Origin: Alnus glutinosa
Lineage: Eukaryota; Streptophyta; Magnoliopsida; Fagales; Betulaceae
Direction: 5' to 3'
Assembly: GCF_958979055.1 (NCBI RefSeq)
Contig: NC_084890.1
Span: 25,368,616-25,432,615, forward strand
Length of the DNA stretch: 64,000 bases
The notes beneath the pieces are model-generated. The model made no database searches. It had not been told where the DNA came from and worked only from the letters and a program-made list of their open reading frames with translations. Shown here one piece after another: positions 11,600 through 23,500 of this stretch (position 1 is the first letter of the stretch; each line of letters starts with the position of its first letter). The position numbers and the translations under genes were made by a program.

Positions 11600-12240
11600 T
11601 TGACGGCAAAAAAGAAAGAGAGAACATGAAAAGATTGTGAGAGAACAATGCTAGAGTGGCTGGCTTCTCTATTTATGCATTTTATTAATGATGTAAAATT
11701 ACAAGATTGCCATTCCTTACATATAAAACTCAACACTTCCCCTCAATATAGAGCATAGATGTCTATTATCCCTAGCTTATTACACACACACACACATATA
11801 AAAAGATATCCTTACTCGGAATCTCTATGAATACATCTCCTAACCAATCAAAATGTTATCAAGTAAAAACTTGTGTTCACATAACCATATCTCGGATAAA
11901 GTGACAGTCCATCTAGGTATAATGTGTCCAAACTAAAAGCTTAAGCCAAAGGGAGGGTAGGCCCAACAAGTACATAAACCTATACCAAAGTCCACATGTG
12001 ACCAATGTAAGACTTAACACCTCTTTCCAAGCCTTAAACACACAAACACGTGTGGAATATAGAAACCAAAAAACAAAGAAATGAACCATTCTCTGATACT
12101 ATGAGGTTTTGCCAGATAAGATAAACAGAGTATGAAAAGATTGTGAAAGTACAACCTTAGGGTAGCTGGCTTCTATATAGGTGTGTACACACATACACCC
12201 AACGATGCAAAAATACAAGATTGCCCTTCCTTACTTTTTT
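11600..12240 (-). repeat. Degenerate LTR-element-like repeats in GT31 intron
   Basis: Two related segments (about 11620-11715 and 12125-12235) share agattgtgaRag, gctggcttct and acaagattgcc. On the minus strand the second is followed by TAGTATCAGAG. In duplicate copy B this reads TGGTATCAGAG (near 60590), the usual plant initiator-tRNA-Met primer-binding site. This fits a decayed small LTR element on the minus strand. A third related piece lies near 59395-59510. No coding capacity was seen. Confidence 0.4.
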
Positions 12241-12612
12241 TTTGATAAGTAATAAGTTGGTCTTATTAAAAGCGTAAGGCGCCCCTCAATACACCGGCAG
12301 TATACAAGAGAACACACCTAGCTAGAAAGTGAAAAACGAACAAGAAATTCATCAAAGGTAAACGACAACGGTGACACAAAAGCCACCGTCCAAAGATACA
12401 ATGTATGAAAAAAAGAAGCTAAAATTTCCTCCAAGGATCTCTCCAAGTCCTCAAAACACCTATCATTTCTTTCCTTCCAAACACACCAGAGAATGCATGT
12501 CGGCACCATCTTCCAAATAATAGCACTCCTCGACCTACCAGCCGTCCACCAACACGCAAACAAGTCAAGGACTCTTAGAGGCATAACCCAAGACAGACCA
12601 AAACGAGACCAA
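12237..12612 (-). mobile_element. Short 5'-truncated LINE with 20-bp TSD
   Basis: A T-run and gataagtaataag begin the element on this strand, followed by the LINE 3' UTR and the last 88 codons of ORF2 (12584-12318; ILWCVWKERNDRCFEDLE). The flanks repeat aagattgcccttccttactt (12217-12236 and 12613-12632). The duplicated locus at 60725-60745 has the uninterrupted empty site, so the insertion followed the segmental duplication. Confidence 0.92.
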
Positions 12613-12979
12613 AAGATTGCCCTTCCTTACTTATATTACTCTAATAGGTACATCATCGATTGGTCTTCTCTATATGCTCATCAAAATGCAATTTTGCACC
12701 TATAGACCACAAACATTTTATGCATGCATTTGACAATGTTCAGATCTGGACTATACATTTATGTTTCAAACAGACTTCTGTGCTTTGCCACTATCTATTA
12801 TATTCTTAATAGGTTAGGCATCAATATTATCCTTGAAAACTCTCATATTCAAGCATGTCAATAGGGCCACGTTCTATTCCTTAAACTCATATGGAATTGA
12901 TCCTGGAAGATAACTCATCAACCCATAAATTTTGACACCATATTTGGATGCATGCTAATGATCAATGCAGAAGCCTTAC

Positions 12980-13903
12980 CAATGCAACAAAGAATGGAAC
13001 TACTACATTTGAAGACTTGATAGCAGTAGCTTGCATCCAAGTTTTTCTAACAGCCATGCGTTCAGCAAAGTGATTAGTAGCAGATAGCACTCCAACAAAG
13101 ACCTGAATCTTGCTCTTGGGTGTAGGATGGGTTTTCCACTTGTCTGAAAATTCCAATACTCATTGAGGTGAGAAACTCGGATGAGAAGTAGGGAGAGACA
13201 TAGCATAAACTGAATGAACATCCACGTCTCCTTTAATTGCTAGTCCTGTTGCATCTTCAAGAGTAAACTCCTGAAGATACAGCAAAGCATTTCTGGGTTC
13301 AATACAGGGTTTATTGAAACAAAAAAGACTATGTGGAAATGCCAGAAATTTGAACAATAAACAGTATTATTATAACAAATATAGCTGTAGGAGCATGCTC
13401 CCACAAAATCTACAGATCAACAACTAACAAAGACTAGGAATGCCCAGTGGAAATGTAAATTTATAAAAACAAAAGGGAAAGTCATAAATCAAGTTCAAGA
13501 AGTAAAATAGAAGCCATGAAGCACAACACCACAAACTAAACTGCAAGTTCTCCTCACTTTGACCAGGACCTTCTTTAGATCTCCTGGGCAAGCATTCTCC
13601 ATTCATGTAGGAGAGGTAGCAAACAGATGCCATCAGTAGTAAACTTCAAAAAAATTTCCACATTACTTACTGTCCTATATGGAAATGAAGTCAAATGCTG
13701 ACCCCCAACATTGATATGGTACACATCAACACCAGCACGTAGGGTCAGGATAAACAGTCTGCCCTCCACAAAAGGAAATGGCCAGGTCACCTCTGGCTTT
13801 CGCTCACGCCCTATAAATCGCTTAAACCATGAGGTTGTCTTGGACTCTTTTGAGTCTACAATATCATTCCGCATCCATTTTTCGCATCTTCCATGTCCAT
13901 CAA
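12980..13903 (-). pseudogene. GT31 galactosyltransferase 5'-half fragment, copy A
   Basis: Two exons of a galectin-domain GT31 beta-1,3-galactosyltransferase (hydroxyproline O-galactosyltransferase-like; Golgi, arabinogalactan-protein glycosylation in the family). Exon 13903-13671 encodes the galectin-like domain ([37 protein letters not shown]). Exon 13270-12980 starts [20 protein letters not shown] and enters the GT31 domain ([25 protein letters not shown]). In the second exon CGA, present in copy B, has become TGA near 13162, so the frame is cut. The later exons with the DDD motif are absent: the duplication stops in the following intron at a LINE. The first exon (transmembrane anchor and stem) is not found upstream. 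Confidence 0.85.
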
Positions 13904-15829
13904 CTGCCAAATACATAGATAAGAAACAGCTTCCAGCTCAAATGGTATTATAAAGTTGAGAGAATTAGAAGGAAAGAAAAAAAAAAATATAAGTCAAACC
14001 ACATCACAATCAACCAGACCATAGGTAAATAACTAAAAGCTTATTTTCTATGGAGCATAAAAAAATTTCCTTCCTTCCCATAAAATTCACGTCATTAGTG
14101 CATAGCATGGTCAGGACAGTTCAGAAACAGTCAGCAAGTACTAGAAACAAACTAAAATTTGAAAGATTCAAGGTGACACAGTGCATTAACAGGGGCTCAC
14201 AGAGGTTAAGCCTGGAATACCAAAATTTCAATCAATACACCAAGCTACTGAAGTTGAGTGGAAAATGGCAACTAAGGCTACAGAAAACATAATTGTTCAG
14301 ACAGTGTATTTATGGTGCTTCACAGTAAATTTAAACAAAGATTATTGAATCACACTCAAAGCATGTTAACAGAGTTATTTGGCTATTTAAACTGCCACCA
14401 AACAAACTCAACATTGTGAAATTCAAAGAAAGTAGGTCATTTATAGTAACAAACCTAATGTTAAGCCCAAGGAAGAAACAGGATCAGTAAGACCATTCAA
14501 ATGATGCTGCCCCGATCGAGCTCTTATACCACGTTAGAGACCACTAATACCAACTAGTGTATAAACCCCTATTAGGCTTGACACATAAACCATATTAGTC
14601 CAAATTGGTACACTCACCAATACACTAAGACGCACCACTATATAGGTTGATGTCAAGAATCTCATCAGCACAAAACAATGACAAAGCAGACGTCGGCCTG
14701 GTATGTAATTACCTGAATTTGGCAGCTCATATGTCACTCAAAGAAAGAAAAAGTTGTAATTAATATGCTAAGTTATCAAGGCTCATGCTTTTATTCCACC
14801 TGAACCAAGTTCATGTTAAGAGTCCCACATTGCCAAGGTATACTTGGGTTGTGGGCTTTATAAGCCTTGAACAAACCTCTTCTCTCAAGGTGCCTTTTGT
14901 GGAAGAGTAAGGCTCAATGGACTTTATCATGGTATCAGAGCTAATAGGCTAACGCCAATTATTAGATTCTGGGTTAAGTCTTTTTCTTTCTTTATATATT
15001 TTTTTTTGTAATTTATTTACTTCTATTTAGTTCTTTTATTTTTATTTTTCTTTTGTTTTGGTTCAGATTGTTTTACAATCATGAAACCCTCATTTTCTTT
15101 TATTTTTCTGTAATTTCTTTTATTTATTTCTTTTTTGGATTTTTTTTTTTTAATACTGTATTGCCCATGTCTCTTTGAGTCATGGCTTCTTCCTCTCTCT
15201 TTCTTATGGTTACCATATCATTCATCGATCAATGCCCTCTGTTTCTTTTATTTTCATTCTCTGTTTTTCTTCTTTTCTTTCTTTTGTTTTGTCCAATAAT
15301 GGTGTGCATGAGTTGGAGATAAACTTTCATCCAACCCATGCTACAAATGTCTTTTATGTTGCTGTTCAATCAGAGGAACCCAACAAAAAAAAAAAAAAAA
15401 ATTTTGTCCGTTCATCCACGCGCTTTCACGCGCCTCCAGAAGTTCCTGCATGTTTCTCATGCGCTCCACGCGCCTCTACCTGCCAACTCACGCGCTTCTA
15501 CGCGCCTCCCCAGATGACAACTTGCTCCAAGCTCCACCTCACGCCGCCACGAGCCACCTTTTTCAGACACGACCACCGGATCCTTGTTCGAAGGCTGCCG
15601 ATCTACTTGACGCAGCCATGAACGCGCCGCCAAATTCAGCCAAGCGCTTCCACGCGCCACTATCCACTTTGTTGTTCAGTTGGGCTCATCTGTCCAACCT
15701 GTACCTGCGCCACACCGGAACCCAGCCCGAGGTACCACCTGAATTGCACCACACCGAATCACAGCCGTGAGGGCTCACAGGTTTAAGGTGCTCCTGCATG
15801 CACTAGATCTTAACCCATCCAGTGGGTTT

Positions 15830-15862
<33 letters not shown>

Positions 15863-16004
15863 GAAAGAGGCCAAGTTGCCCATGTTTTCTTTCAAAAAAA
15901 AAAAAAAAAAATCAAAAGAGGCCAAGTTGCCCGTGTTTTCTTTCAAAAAAAAAAAAAATCAAAATCAAAAGAGGCCAAGTTGCCCATATTATTCTTGCCC
16001 ATAG

Positions 16005-16275
16005 TTGGCTCATTCTCTTTTGGCCCATAGTTGGCCCCATCTCTCTTTTCTTTTGGCATTTGAGGTACTCTTTAAAACCCATGCCCTTTTTCAGCCCATA
16101 GTTGGCTCACTTTCTTTTGGCCCATAGTTGGCCCCATCTTTCTTCTCCTTTCACTTTCTTTGGCCCATAGTTGGCCCATAGTTGGCCCCTTCTATTTTGG
16201 CATTTGAAAAGTGTTATCACGCCTTATTTAGCCCACAGTTGGCTTCCATGTAAGGTTATAGTTGGCCCGTTCCGG
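16005..16275 (+). repeat. cccatagttggc short-motif repeats
   Basis: About nine copies of (g)cccatagttggc or close variants, irregularly spaced, inside the LTR element. They follow three tandem units of aaaagaggccaagttgcccat separated by A-runs (15860-15990). Confidence 0.8.
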
Positions 16276-16380
16276 CCCAAAAGTTGCTGCTGTTCAAGAG
16301 CTGCTGATGCTTCCAAATCTGACGTCATCAAGAAGCAAACTCAAGTTTTCACAAGTTTCCACCTTGAGTTTGAGGGGGAA

Positions 16381-16677
16381 TGTTAGAGATAATATGTTGG
16401 TTGTCCCACATTGCCTAAGTGAGGAGAAGCTTTGGCCATTGACTTATATAAAAGCTTCATCCTCTTGTCCCACATTGTTAAGATAGAAGGCTCATTTCTA
16501 TTCTAGTCTCTATAAATAAGAGAGCACTCATTGTATTCAACTTATTCAATAAAAGCATAATGTAGCCCTTTGGGCTTTATCTTGTGGATGTAGGTCATAG
16601 ACCGAACCACGTAAATCTCTTGTCTCTTTTATTTTATTATTCCGCATTTTATTTCTTTTAGATTTAGATTTCTTTCA
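16381..16677 (+). repeat. Internal LTR of a second retroelement
   Basis: This segment starts TGTTAGAGATAATATG and ends TTTCTTTCA. It contains a TATA-like tctataaataagag and a polyadenylation-like caataaaagc. A purine tract (gagtttgagggggaa) precedes it and tggtatcagagct follows it. Those are the normal 5' and 3' neighbours of a 3' LTR and a 5' LTR respectively. Confidence 0.75.
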
Positions 16678-17009
16678 TGGTATCAGAGCTTCAGGGCCTT
16701 GGACAATGTTGGGCCTTCCCTCCCGTTGTACACGTGTTTGGACAATAGTGCCACACGTGAGGGGGCGTGTTAAGAGTCCCACATTGCCAAGGTATACTTG
16801 GGTTGTGGGCTTTATAAGCCTTGAGCAAACCTCTTCTCTCAAGGTGCCTTTTGTGGAAGAGTAAGGCTCAATGGACTGTAAGGCTCAATGGACTTTATCA
16901 GTTCATAAGTCTGAAGTCAACTTCGTTGTAGAAAAAGAGATAAGAAATAATGGTGAATTGAAAATTTGACGCTTAACATACAGGTTATCCCTAAAAAGGT
17001 CAACAGAAC

Positions 17010-17135
17010 CTTTTTTTTTTTTTTTTTGATAAGTAAGAAGATTTTATTAAAAAGCATGAGGCGCCCCTAAGTACACTGAGAATATACACAGGATCTACCA
17101 AAGCCAGCCCACAAAACAGAACTTATCAAAAGAAA
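17010..17135 (-). mobile_element. LINE 3'-end fragment
   Basis: T-run, then gataagtaagaag, attttattaaaaagcatgag and gcgcccctaagtacac: the 3' tail of the same LINE family as the elements at 561 and 12237. It is shared with copy B (63040-63150), so it predates the segmental duplication. It carries no ORF. Confidence 0.75.
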
Positions 17136-17489
17136 TAGAAAAAAAAAAAAAAAAGGTCAATAAGCTCCAACTCGAATGGCACTTCTTTCTTCCATAAGAA
17201 CAAGGAGGAGGATGTGTCATTTATCAATCGAAAAAAAAAAAAAAATCAAGAAGAGAGGTAGATTAAGTCTAGGTCTAAATAAGTTTTGCAAAAGCTGAGT
17301 TCATAATCCCTTCATTGGGCATCTTGGTGTGTTCTTGCAGTGTTTCAGGACAGCAAGCTTGCCTTATATCCTCTTATTCGCAGTTCTATCATTTTGTTTA
17401 AATTTATTCTGGAAATAAATGCCAGAGAAGTTGTTTTGCTGAGATCAACTAGTTTTCTGTTAAAGGCACCACCAGCAGCCCTTTGGGCA

Positions 17490-17745
17490 GCATAATATGT
17501 TCATGCTATAATTTTTTGGGTCCGCCTCCAACTCACCTCCTCCATGAGAGTAGATCTCTCTAACTCGATCACAACCTCAGCCTTCTTTATTTTCTCCTCA
17601 ACACCTAAGGCCCTTTCTTTTTCAATGACATCAAAAACACGTAACTCTTCTAGAAGGATCCTCTTCTTCCTATCTACATTGCCAAACACCTCCTTGTTCA
17701 ATTTCTTCAAATCAAGTTTCAAAGCCTTAAGCTTTCAAGAGGGGG
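17490..17745 (-). mobile_element. LINE ORF2 internal fragment
   Basis: The minus-strand ORF 17722-17501 (73 codons, LKKLNKEVFGNVDRKKRILL, then ELERSTLMEEVSWRRTQK) resembles the linker between endonuclease and RT of plant L1 ORF2. It is a fragment without either catalytic domain. The same piece occurs at 63475-63696 in copy B. Confidence 0.6.
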
Positions 17746-17841
17746 ATATGCGCTTATGTAACATTTGTAATTAGTATTGATAGACTTGATATGTGTGACA
17801 CCCAACCTTAGTTAGCTAACCTAAATAAATGGATCAACTGA

Positions 17842-18290
17842 GATTCACATGAGAAATTAAAACTTTCAGGATGCTCGCATAAAAATAAATTATAAAAAAT
17901 TGCCATGTGACATTTAGTGCATATTTTTGCTTGAAAGTTCATAGTTTTCATAAAAGTTTTTATTTTATTTTATGATTTTGGTTTTAAAATATAATTTTAA
18001 AGTCTCATAATTCTGGAGACTTTAGAGGGTTTTCTTCTTTTTTTTTTGGTTTATTCTGCCCAGATATTACTAAGCTGCATGCTTCAACAACTAGGGTTTC
18101 TGGTTTTTACTTGCATAAATCTCCAATGGTGTTCTAAAATATCTACAAAACAGTAACAATACAATCATCCTTATCATTATTCAGAAACAAATCATGTAAA
18201 CTGCACAATAAATATTCATCGTTTTCTTCCATGAAAATTTTCAAAGGAAGGGAAAATTTCCCTCCACGAAAATAATAACAAAAAAGATCA
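17842..18290. repeat. F-box flanking block, also at 4087-4570
   Basis: Two stretches recur in the spacer between F-box copies 1 and 2: the one after cacatgagaaatt (also at 4087) and the one from aagctgcatgcttcaacaac to the F-box stop codon (also about 4365-4585). This block marks the repeated F-box unit and the breakpoint that removed exon 1 of copy 1. Confidence 0.75.
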
Positions 18291-20537
18291 CACAAGTACT
18301 AAATTAACTTTAGATGGAACCTCCGGACCCAGAATTTTGAGATTTGCTCTCGCTCGATTTTAGTTGTGGATATGTACATAACCCAGCATTCACCATCACC
18401 AAAATAAGGTGTTATTTCTCCAACAATTCTCATCTTTCAAGAAGAAGACACTGCCAACAAAAAAAGAAAAGAAAAAAAGAGGCACTTCTTGACATTTTTA
18501 CCTTGTCATTTATAACAAATGTCAGGTTGATCTTTTCTATTGTGACGTATTGTTGGAAATTGTCAGTTAACAAAAGAATCATTCCTGGTGTTTTACAATG
18601 TGCCAAGAATGTTCAACTTTCTTGGCATTTCATTTTATTTGCCAGGAAAATTGAAAAAAAAAAATAAAATTCTAGCATTACGGCAGTGGCGTTATGAGGT
18701 CAGGAGCCAAATCCTTCCTGATGTCTTAGAAACAATAGGTGATATTTGCGTTTAAAAAGCGAATCTTTCAAACAATGGTGTAAAGAAAAGTTTAATAAAT
18801 ATCTCTGGCTTGTTACCTTTAGAAGCAATACTTCCATCAATCAGGTTACAAAACACCCAATATTTATCCAAGTCTAGAGACTCCTCCAACTTATATTTTG
18901 TTTGAAAACATAAAATGGAGCTATGGCTTAAAACAAGGGTAAACAATCATACAAATCTTAGTTTAATAAAGTATCAAAAGCAAAAAAATAAAAATAAATA
19001 AACACATAAAGAGATTGTACAAAGTTCCAAGGAACAAAAAGCCCTGTGCAGCTTAACAATCAAACAAAAATGTGCTAGATATAGAAGATAACTTACATCC
19101 ATCTCAAGTTCAACCAATGATGGAGCCGCCTCCAAAAAAGTAGAGGTCAGGTCCAGCAGGATTTTCCTAAATCTTACACCTAATAGCTTCAATTGCTTGA
19201 GTCTAGCTAGTAAATGTGGTTAAGTGCTTAGATATTAAATCAACCTGAAAGACAATGGAAAGAAATGATTAACTAGAGACATGATGTTAAAAAATGATGA
19301 CAAAAAGTTCAACTAAAATTTTTGCTGTGGCAATACCTGGACATATGGAGTGCACAATAATAAAGTCTCAAGTAGAGGAAAGTCGTTTGCAAGTGTGCCA
19401 AGGACATATGTCATTTGAGTTCTAGGATCAGACTTCAAAGTTCTACGATTCAAAGTCATACATAGTAAAACAGATTGTGAACTGTTCTTTAACAAGACCT
19501 GCCCAAACATCTTTACGTCGTACTCAATTGATGCAATACTTATGCCATCATGAATTTCAACTTTTTCTAAAGGCTTGCAACGAAATATCCTCAAGTGTCT
19601 CAGCCTGAGAAACCGACATCCACTAGATAATTTCAAACGAAATGGACAAGGGCATTCGCTTATACTAAACCATTCTAAAGATGGGCAACTAGTCAAAATG
19701 TTATCCACATTCTCTTGATTTAAACTTGTCTTTTTCAATGAGAGGGATGGAAGAGAGTTCAAGCCATTGAAATTTGCTAGAATACTCAGACTACAAAAAT
19801 TCAAAGACAAATGTTTTATCTTTGACTGTTTCTTGCTTGAGCAAATAGCCAATATGGAAATTTATAGAGCTCATGATACAAGTCTGGCAAATGATCGTCT
19901 ACCAGGTTGATGTCAAGCTTTTGGACTTGCATATCAATTGCAAATTGAATCCATTGATCAACGTCGCAACCATGATCACTACCCAACGGATACTCAACCC
20001 TAAAAGAATCTACCTTTTTGCCGACATAGAGTTCTAGAATATGATTTGCCCATCTAACAAATCTTCCCTTTTGCTTCTGTTTCCACTGAGTATGCTGCCT
20101 TTTGAAATGGTTCAAGTCTAAAAAATGTCCAAGCATGTTTTTGGCATCTAACTCAAGGTTAGAAGAGGTCCTCCAAGGGTATCTCCATCTTTTTGAAAGG
20201 ATGCTAGTAGTGGCAGCTTCCCTCAATGAGATTATTGATATTATAGAAGAAAGAATATCCACTGGCAATCTACTAGTCATATCGGCCACCAGGGCAGTGT
20301 CAATCTATGTGCACCCAAAATAACATTAACAAAATTAACTCTTGTGCATACCAAGATTCCAAAGTAAAAGTAAGCCTTTGTTGGTAATAGAGATAAAACA
20401 ATTTAGGGTGTTTATTTAATATAATATGAATACATAGAAATATATCTAGAACTTAAACTTACACCAAGCAATGTCTAGGGCTGAGATTGTGGCCACTTAA
20501 GTCTGGAAATTTGGTTTGTTGGCAACCGTTCCTCCAT
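18288..20537 (-). pseudogene. F-box/LRR/FBD-like pseudogene, copy 3
   Basis: This is the same gene as copy 2, with several disabling changes. Exon 1 (20537-20463) keeps the ATG, but its 21st codon is TAG where copy 2 has AAG. Exon 2 (20304-19337) has a 1-nt deletion near 19838 relative to copy 2, which splits it into two overlapping frames. Exon 3 (19244-19097) carries a 4-nt insertion (gctagctag-type duplication near 19207). The last exon is present only as its 3' part (18288 to about 18445) and then runs into unrelated sequence. The F-box (LPVDILSSIISIISLREA) and LRR segments remain recognisable. The upstream region resembles that of copy 2, so it is a genomic duplicate and not a retrocopy. 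Confidence 0.85.
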
Positions 20538-20539
20538 TA

Positions 20540-23500
20540 TCTTGTCAATCTGATAATAAAGAGCAATGAATCTCTCGATTAGTTGGCATTGCTATAATAT
20601 GAATCAATTAGGTTCTAAGAAGACAATAATAAAAATCATAACGAGACAAACAACAACAAAGATAATAACAGTATAATAACGTTCCAAGGGTCTTATGGTG
20701 ACTTGGGTAGATCAATGAATATCCTGACTATAAGTAGATGAAGGTTTGTAAAGAAAGAAGACATTCTTTGGTTACAAGAGAGAACAAAACCAGTGTCAGA
20801 AACCTATGATTTTAAAAATAAAATAATATTAAATATATGCCTACTTTTTTTTTTTTACTAGTTGGGATGGCACGCGCAATGCACGTGCTTGGTTCCCTGT
20901 GTTATGTATTACTATAATTGTTAAGATTATAATTTTAATATCATACATATATTATATTATAGAATAGATTTAATATCTAGATTATTGAACAAGTATATAT
21001 GGAATTTTCTTGACAAATAAAGTAAAAAACTATAAAATTAAGTAAATACGATATACCAAAAGAAAACGGAAGAGATTTAATTTAGATAGCACACATGTTG
21101 TCACTTCAAACCAAATTGTAACAACCTATAGGTACATACAATTGTAATTCCATCAAATGTTTCTTCATTATAATGCATAATGGACCTTGAAAAGCAATGA
21201 AGTTTAGTGTAAACCATGTTGCCATGAATAGCAAAACTTAAAAAGCATACATGCATGAATTATCACCATAATAGCATATCTATTTTTATATTTCCCTTTC
21301 AACGGTCCTAATAACCTGTACATAAACACTACCAAAGCAGTCTTAAAAGACAGCAATTCCGCAGCTCCATACCTGATGTATCTCTTTTTGGTTTGACATG
21401 TTGGAGTATATTTGTGACAACCACTAAAGGAGTAATAATGCTTTTATTACCAATTAAGGACTTCATTTTCTTTATAGGGGGGCATGAATGACGATTTCAT
21501 AGACCATGTTCTTCTCTCAAAACCACCACCAACCTGCATGTGCAACAACTCTGGTGAAGACCCACAGGTGTACTCCCTTGTAGCTTGTGAACCAAATGCA
21601 TGCTAGTAGTATTAAATATCTGTTAACCAAACCGAAACAATAAATCAATTTGCTAAAATAGTCACGGTTCTTGGGAAAAAAAAAAAGAGGATATTTCCAT
21701 CAAGCTGTCAGTATTTGTTTTCTTTTTTTCTCCCTAGCCTAAAGAGGCATGCCCTTATCTTAAATTCCACAAAGCTCGGCTATCAAATATTGAAACTATC
21801 ATCATTCATAATAATGAAACAATAATCAATTAGACATATACATTAGTTTCCAATCTACTAAAATAAAAAATACAAATAAACCTCCATTTCCTTGAAATAG
21901 TAAAAAAAAAAAAATCGTTCGGGGAACTTGCAAAAGAAGCAACATGTCCATTTAAAGCAGACGTATTTGGTGCCTTGTTCATCTACAGTATACGATTGTT
22001 CTCTTTTTGTGCAAAGTTAGTAACTTGGTAGTAAAAATCAAGCAGCAAAAGAAAAAGGAGCAATAGTGCGTAATTCAATAAACCAAAAGCAATAAATGCA
22101 AAAATACGCAGATATTCAACAATATAGTTAGGACTTACATCTTTAGAAGGAATCAAGACATTTTCAATAAATCGGAGTAGAATTGATGATAAATATTAGG
22201 ATAGAAAAAGAGAAATAAAAATGAAGTTTACTATCATATGATTGACTGCCAAAAATAGAGAAACAAATTAAAACCCAACCCTTTAGTACAGCAGACAATG
22301 AATTTCTACATTTAAAATGTAAGCGAAATTCTTTTATATAGTGACCTCTTGGTGTGCTGTACGTTTGAACTTCTCTATTTGCTTAGTTAAGTGAATCTTC
22401 TTCTGTACATACCTAAAAAGAAAGGAGAGTACATAATCAACAAAACAAAAGCTAAAAACACAGCTTTAAGCAAGTTACTGACTCTGGATAGGAAATCGCT
22501 CATACAATCAAACACAAAAACCTTGAATACTTAGTTTTCCTTTCCTGGGAAGTCAATTCCCTCGATGTGAATTATGAATTATGATAACGACGCATTCAAT
22601 CATTATCAATCAAACAAATTTGTTTCTGGAACTGGGTTATTGAAAATTATCTTGTGGGTTGATTTGTTCTCAGCAAAAAAATAGTGAGCCTTCAATGTTC
22701 TAACTGATTAGAACCACATAATTAATTAATTAAATTAAATTAAAGAAACAAACTGGGTCAGAAGCTAGGGGAACACAATATTACCAGCACCAATCTGGAA
22801 ATCATTTTGTAATTGCAATGAGGTAACCTTCTCAGGAATAAGAATATTCAGTAGCTAAGAGATCATTACCTTTCAACGCTAAAATTACTCCATAATGGCC
22901 GCAAAGAGCCAAATGGTCTCTTTTGATTATCCATAAAACTCAGTTAATAATAGTCTCCACAAATACTAAATCAAATCCTAAATTAAATGCCTAATGAAAC
23001 AAAAAGAAACAAGCAAAACGAATAATCCAAGTCATTAGCAAAAAACTGGAGCTGTGTTTTTGTTTGGGGGGGTGGGGCAGAGTTTCAAAATTTCTCTGAA
23101 ACATATACGCAGTGAAGTTCAATCATTTTGCTCCACCCTATGGGTAATTGAATGCTTACAGCTGGTAATTACAAGTAGTTACAAATTTACAGCAATAAAC
23201 AGTCCTGAACAGTATCTTAATAGCATACAACACGCATATAGATAATGAAATTGGCGCAGTGAAATATAACATGCATATAGATAACAGAACCACATAACAG
23301 GAATAGTGATTGTCAATCAGAACTCTTCTGTTTCCTTCACACAAGATTGGTAATAATTTTACAAATATCCTAAGAAGTATTAACAAAACTTACATTGAAA
23401 CTGGAGTTGGCTGCACAAGAACTTTATCAAGCTACAACAGTATCGGCAAAAGAAAAAGAAAAGAAAAGAAAAAAAGGGTCATTATTAATCAAGTGTGCCA

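Larger units (their letters stand above)
14814..16900. mobile_element. Small non-autonomous LTR retroelement (TRIM/LARD-like) with a nested LTR
   Basis: 5' LTR 14814-14929 (116 bp) and 3' LTR 16768-16900 (133 bp, longer by a 17-bp tandem duplication of gtaaggctcaatggact). Both begin TGTTAAGAGTCCCACATTGCC and end TTTATCA. The TSD is gttca (14809-14813 and 16901-16905). The empty site is preserved near 62930. The 5' LTR is followed directly by tggtatcagagct (initiator-Met PBS), and a G-rich tract (gagggggcg) precedes the 3' LTR. No gag or pol is present. The interior holds a second, unrelated LTR, C/G-rich cgcgcctcc-type repeats and cccatagttggc repeats. Confidence 0.85.
11520..18032. repeat. 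Segmental duplication copy A (partner 60015-64000)
   Basis: Sequence from the cagtttattac LINE remnant through the GT31 exons and on to 18032 matches 60015-64000 nearly base for base, in the same orientation. Copy A differs by two clean insertions absent from the partner: LINE 12237-12612 and the LTR element 14814-16900. The homology ends at the window's right edge, not at a biological breakpoint. Confidence 0.92.

Noticed and set aside
15175..16030. ORFs up to 148 codons inside the small LTR element
   Set aside because: Low-complexity translation, including poly-Lys from A-runs; no gag or pol similarity.
22330..22440. Possible minus-strand exon YVQKKIHLTKQIEKFKRT
   Set aside because: Has an AG acceptor-like start but no recognisable family, quickly meets stops and has no supporting neighbours.
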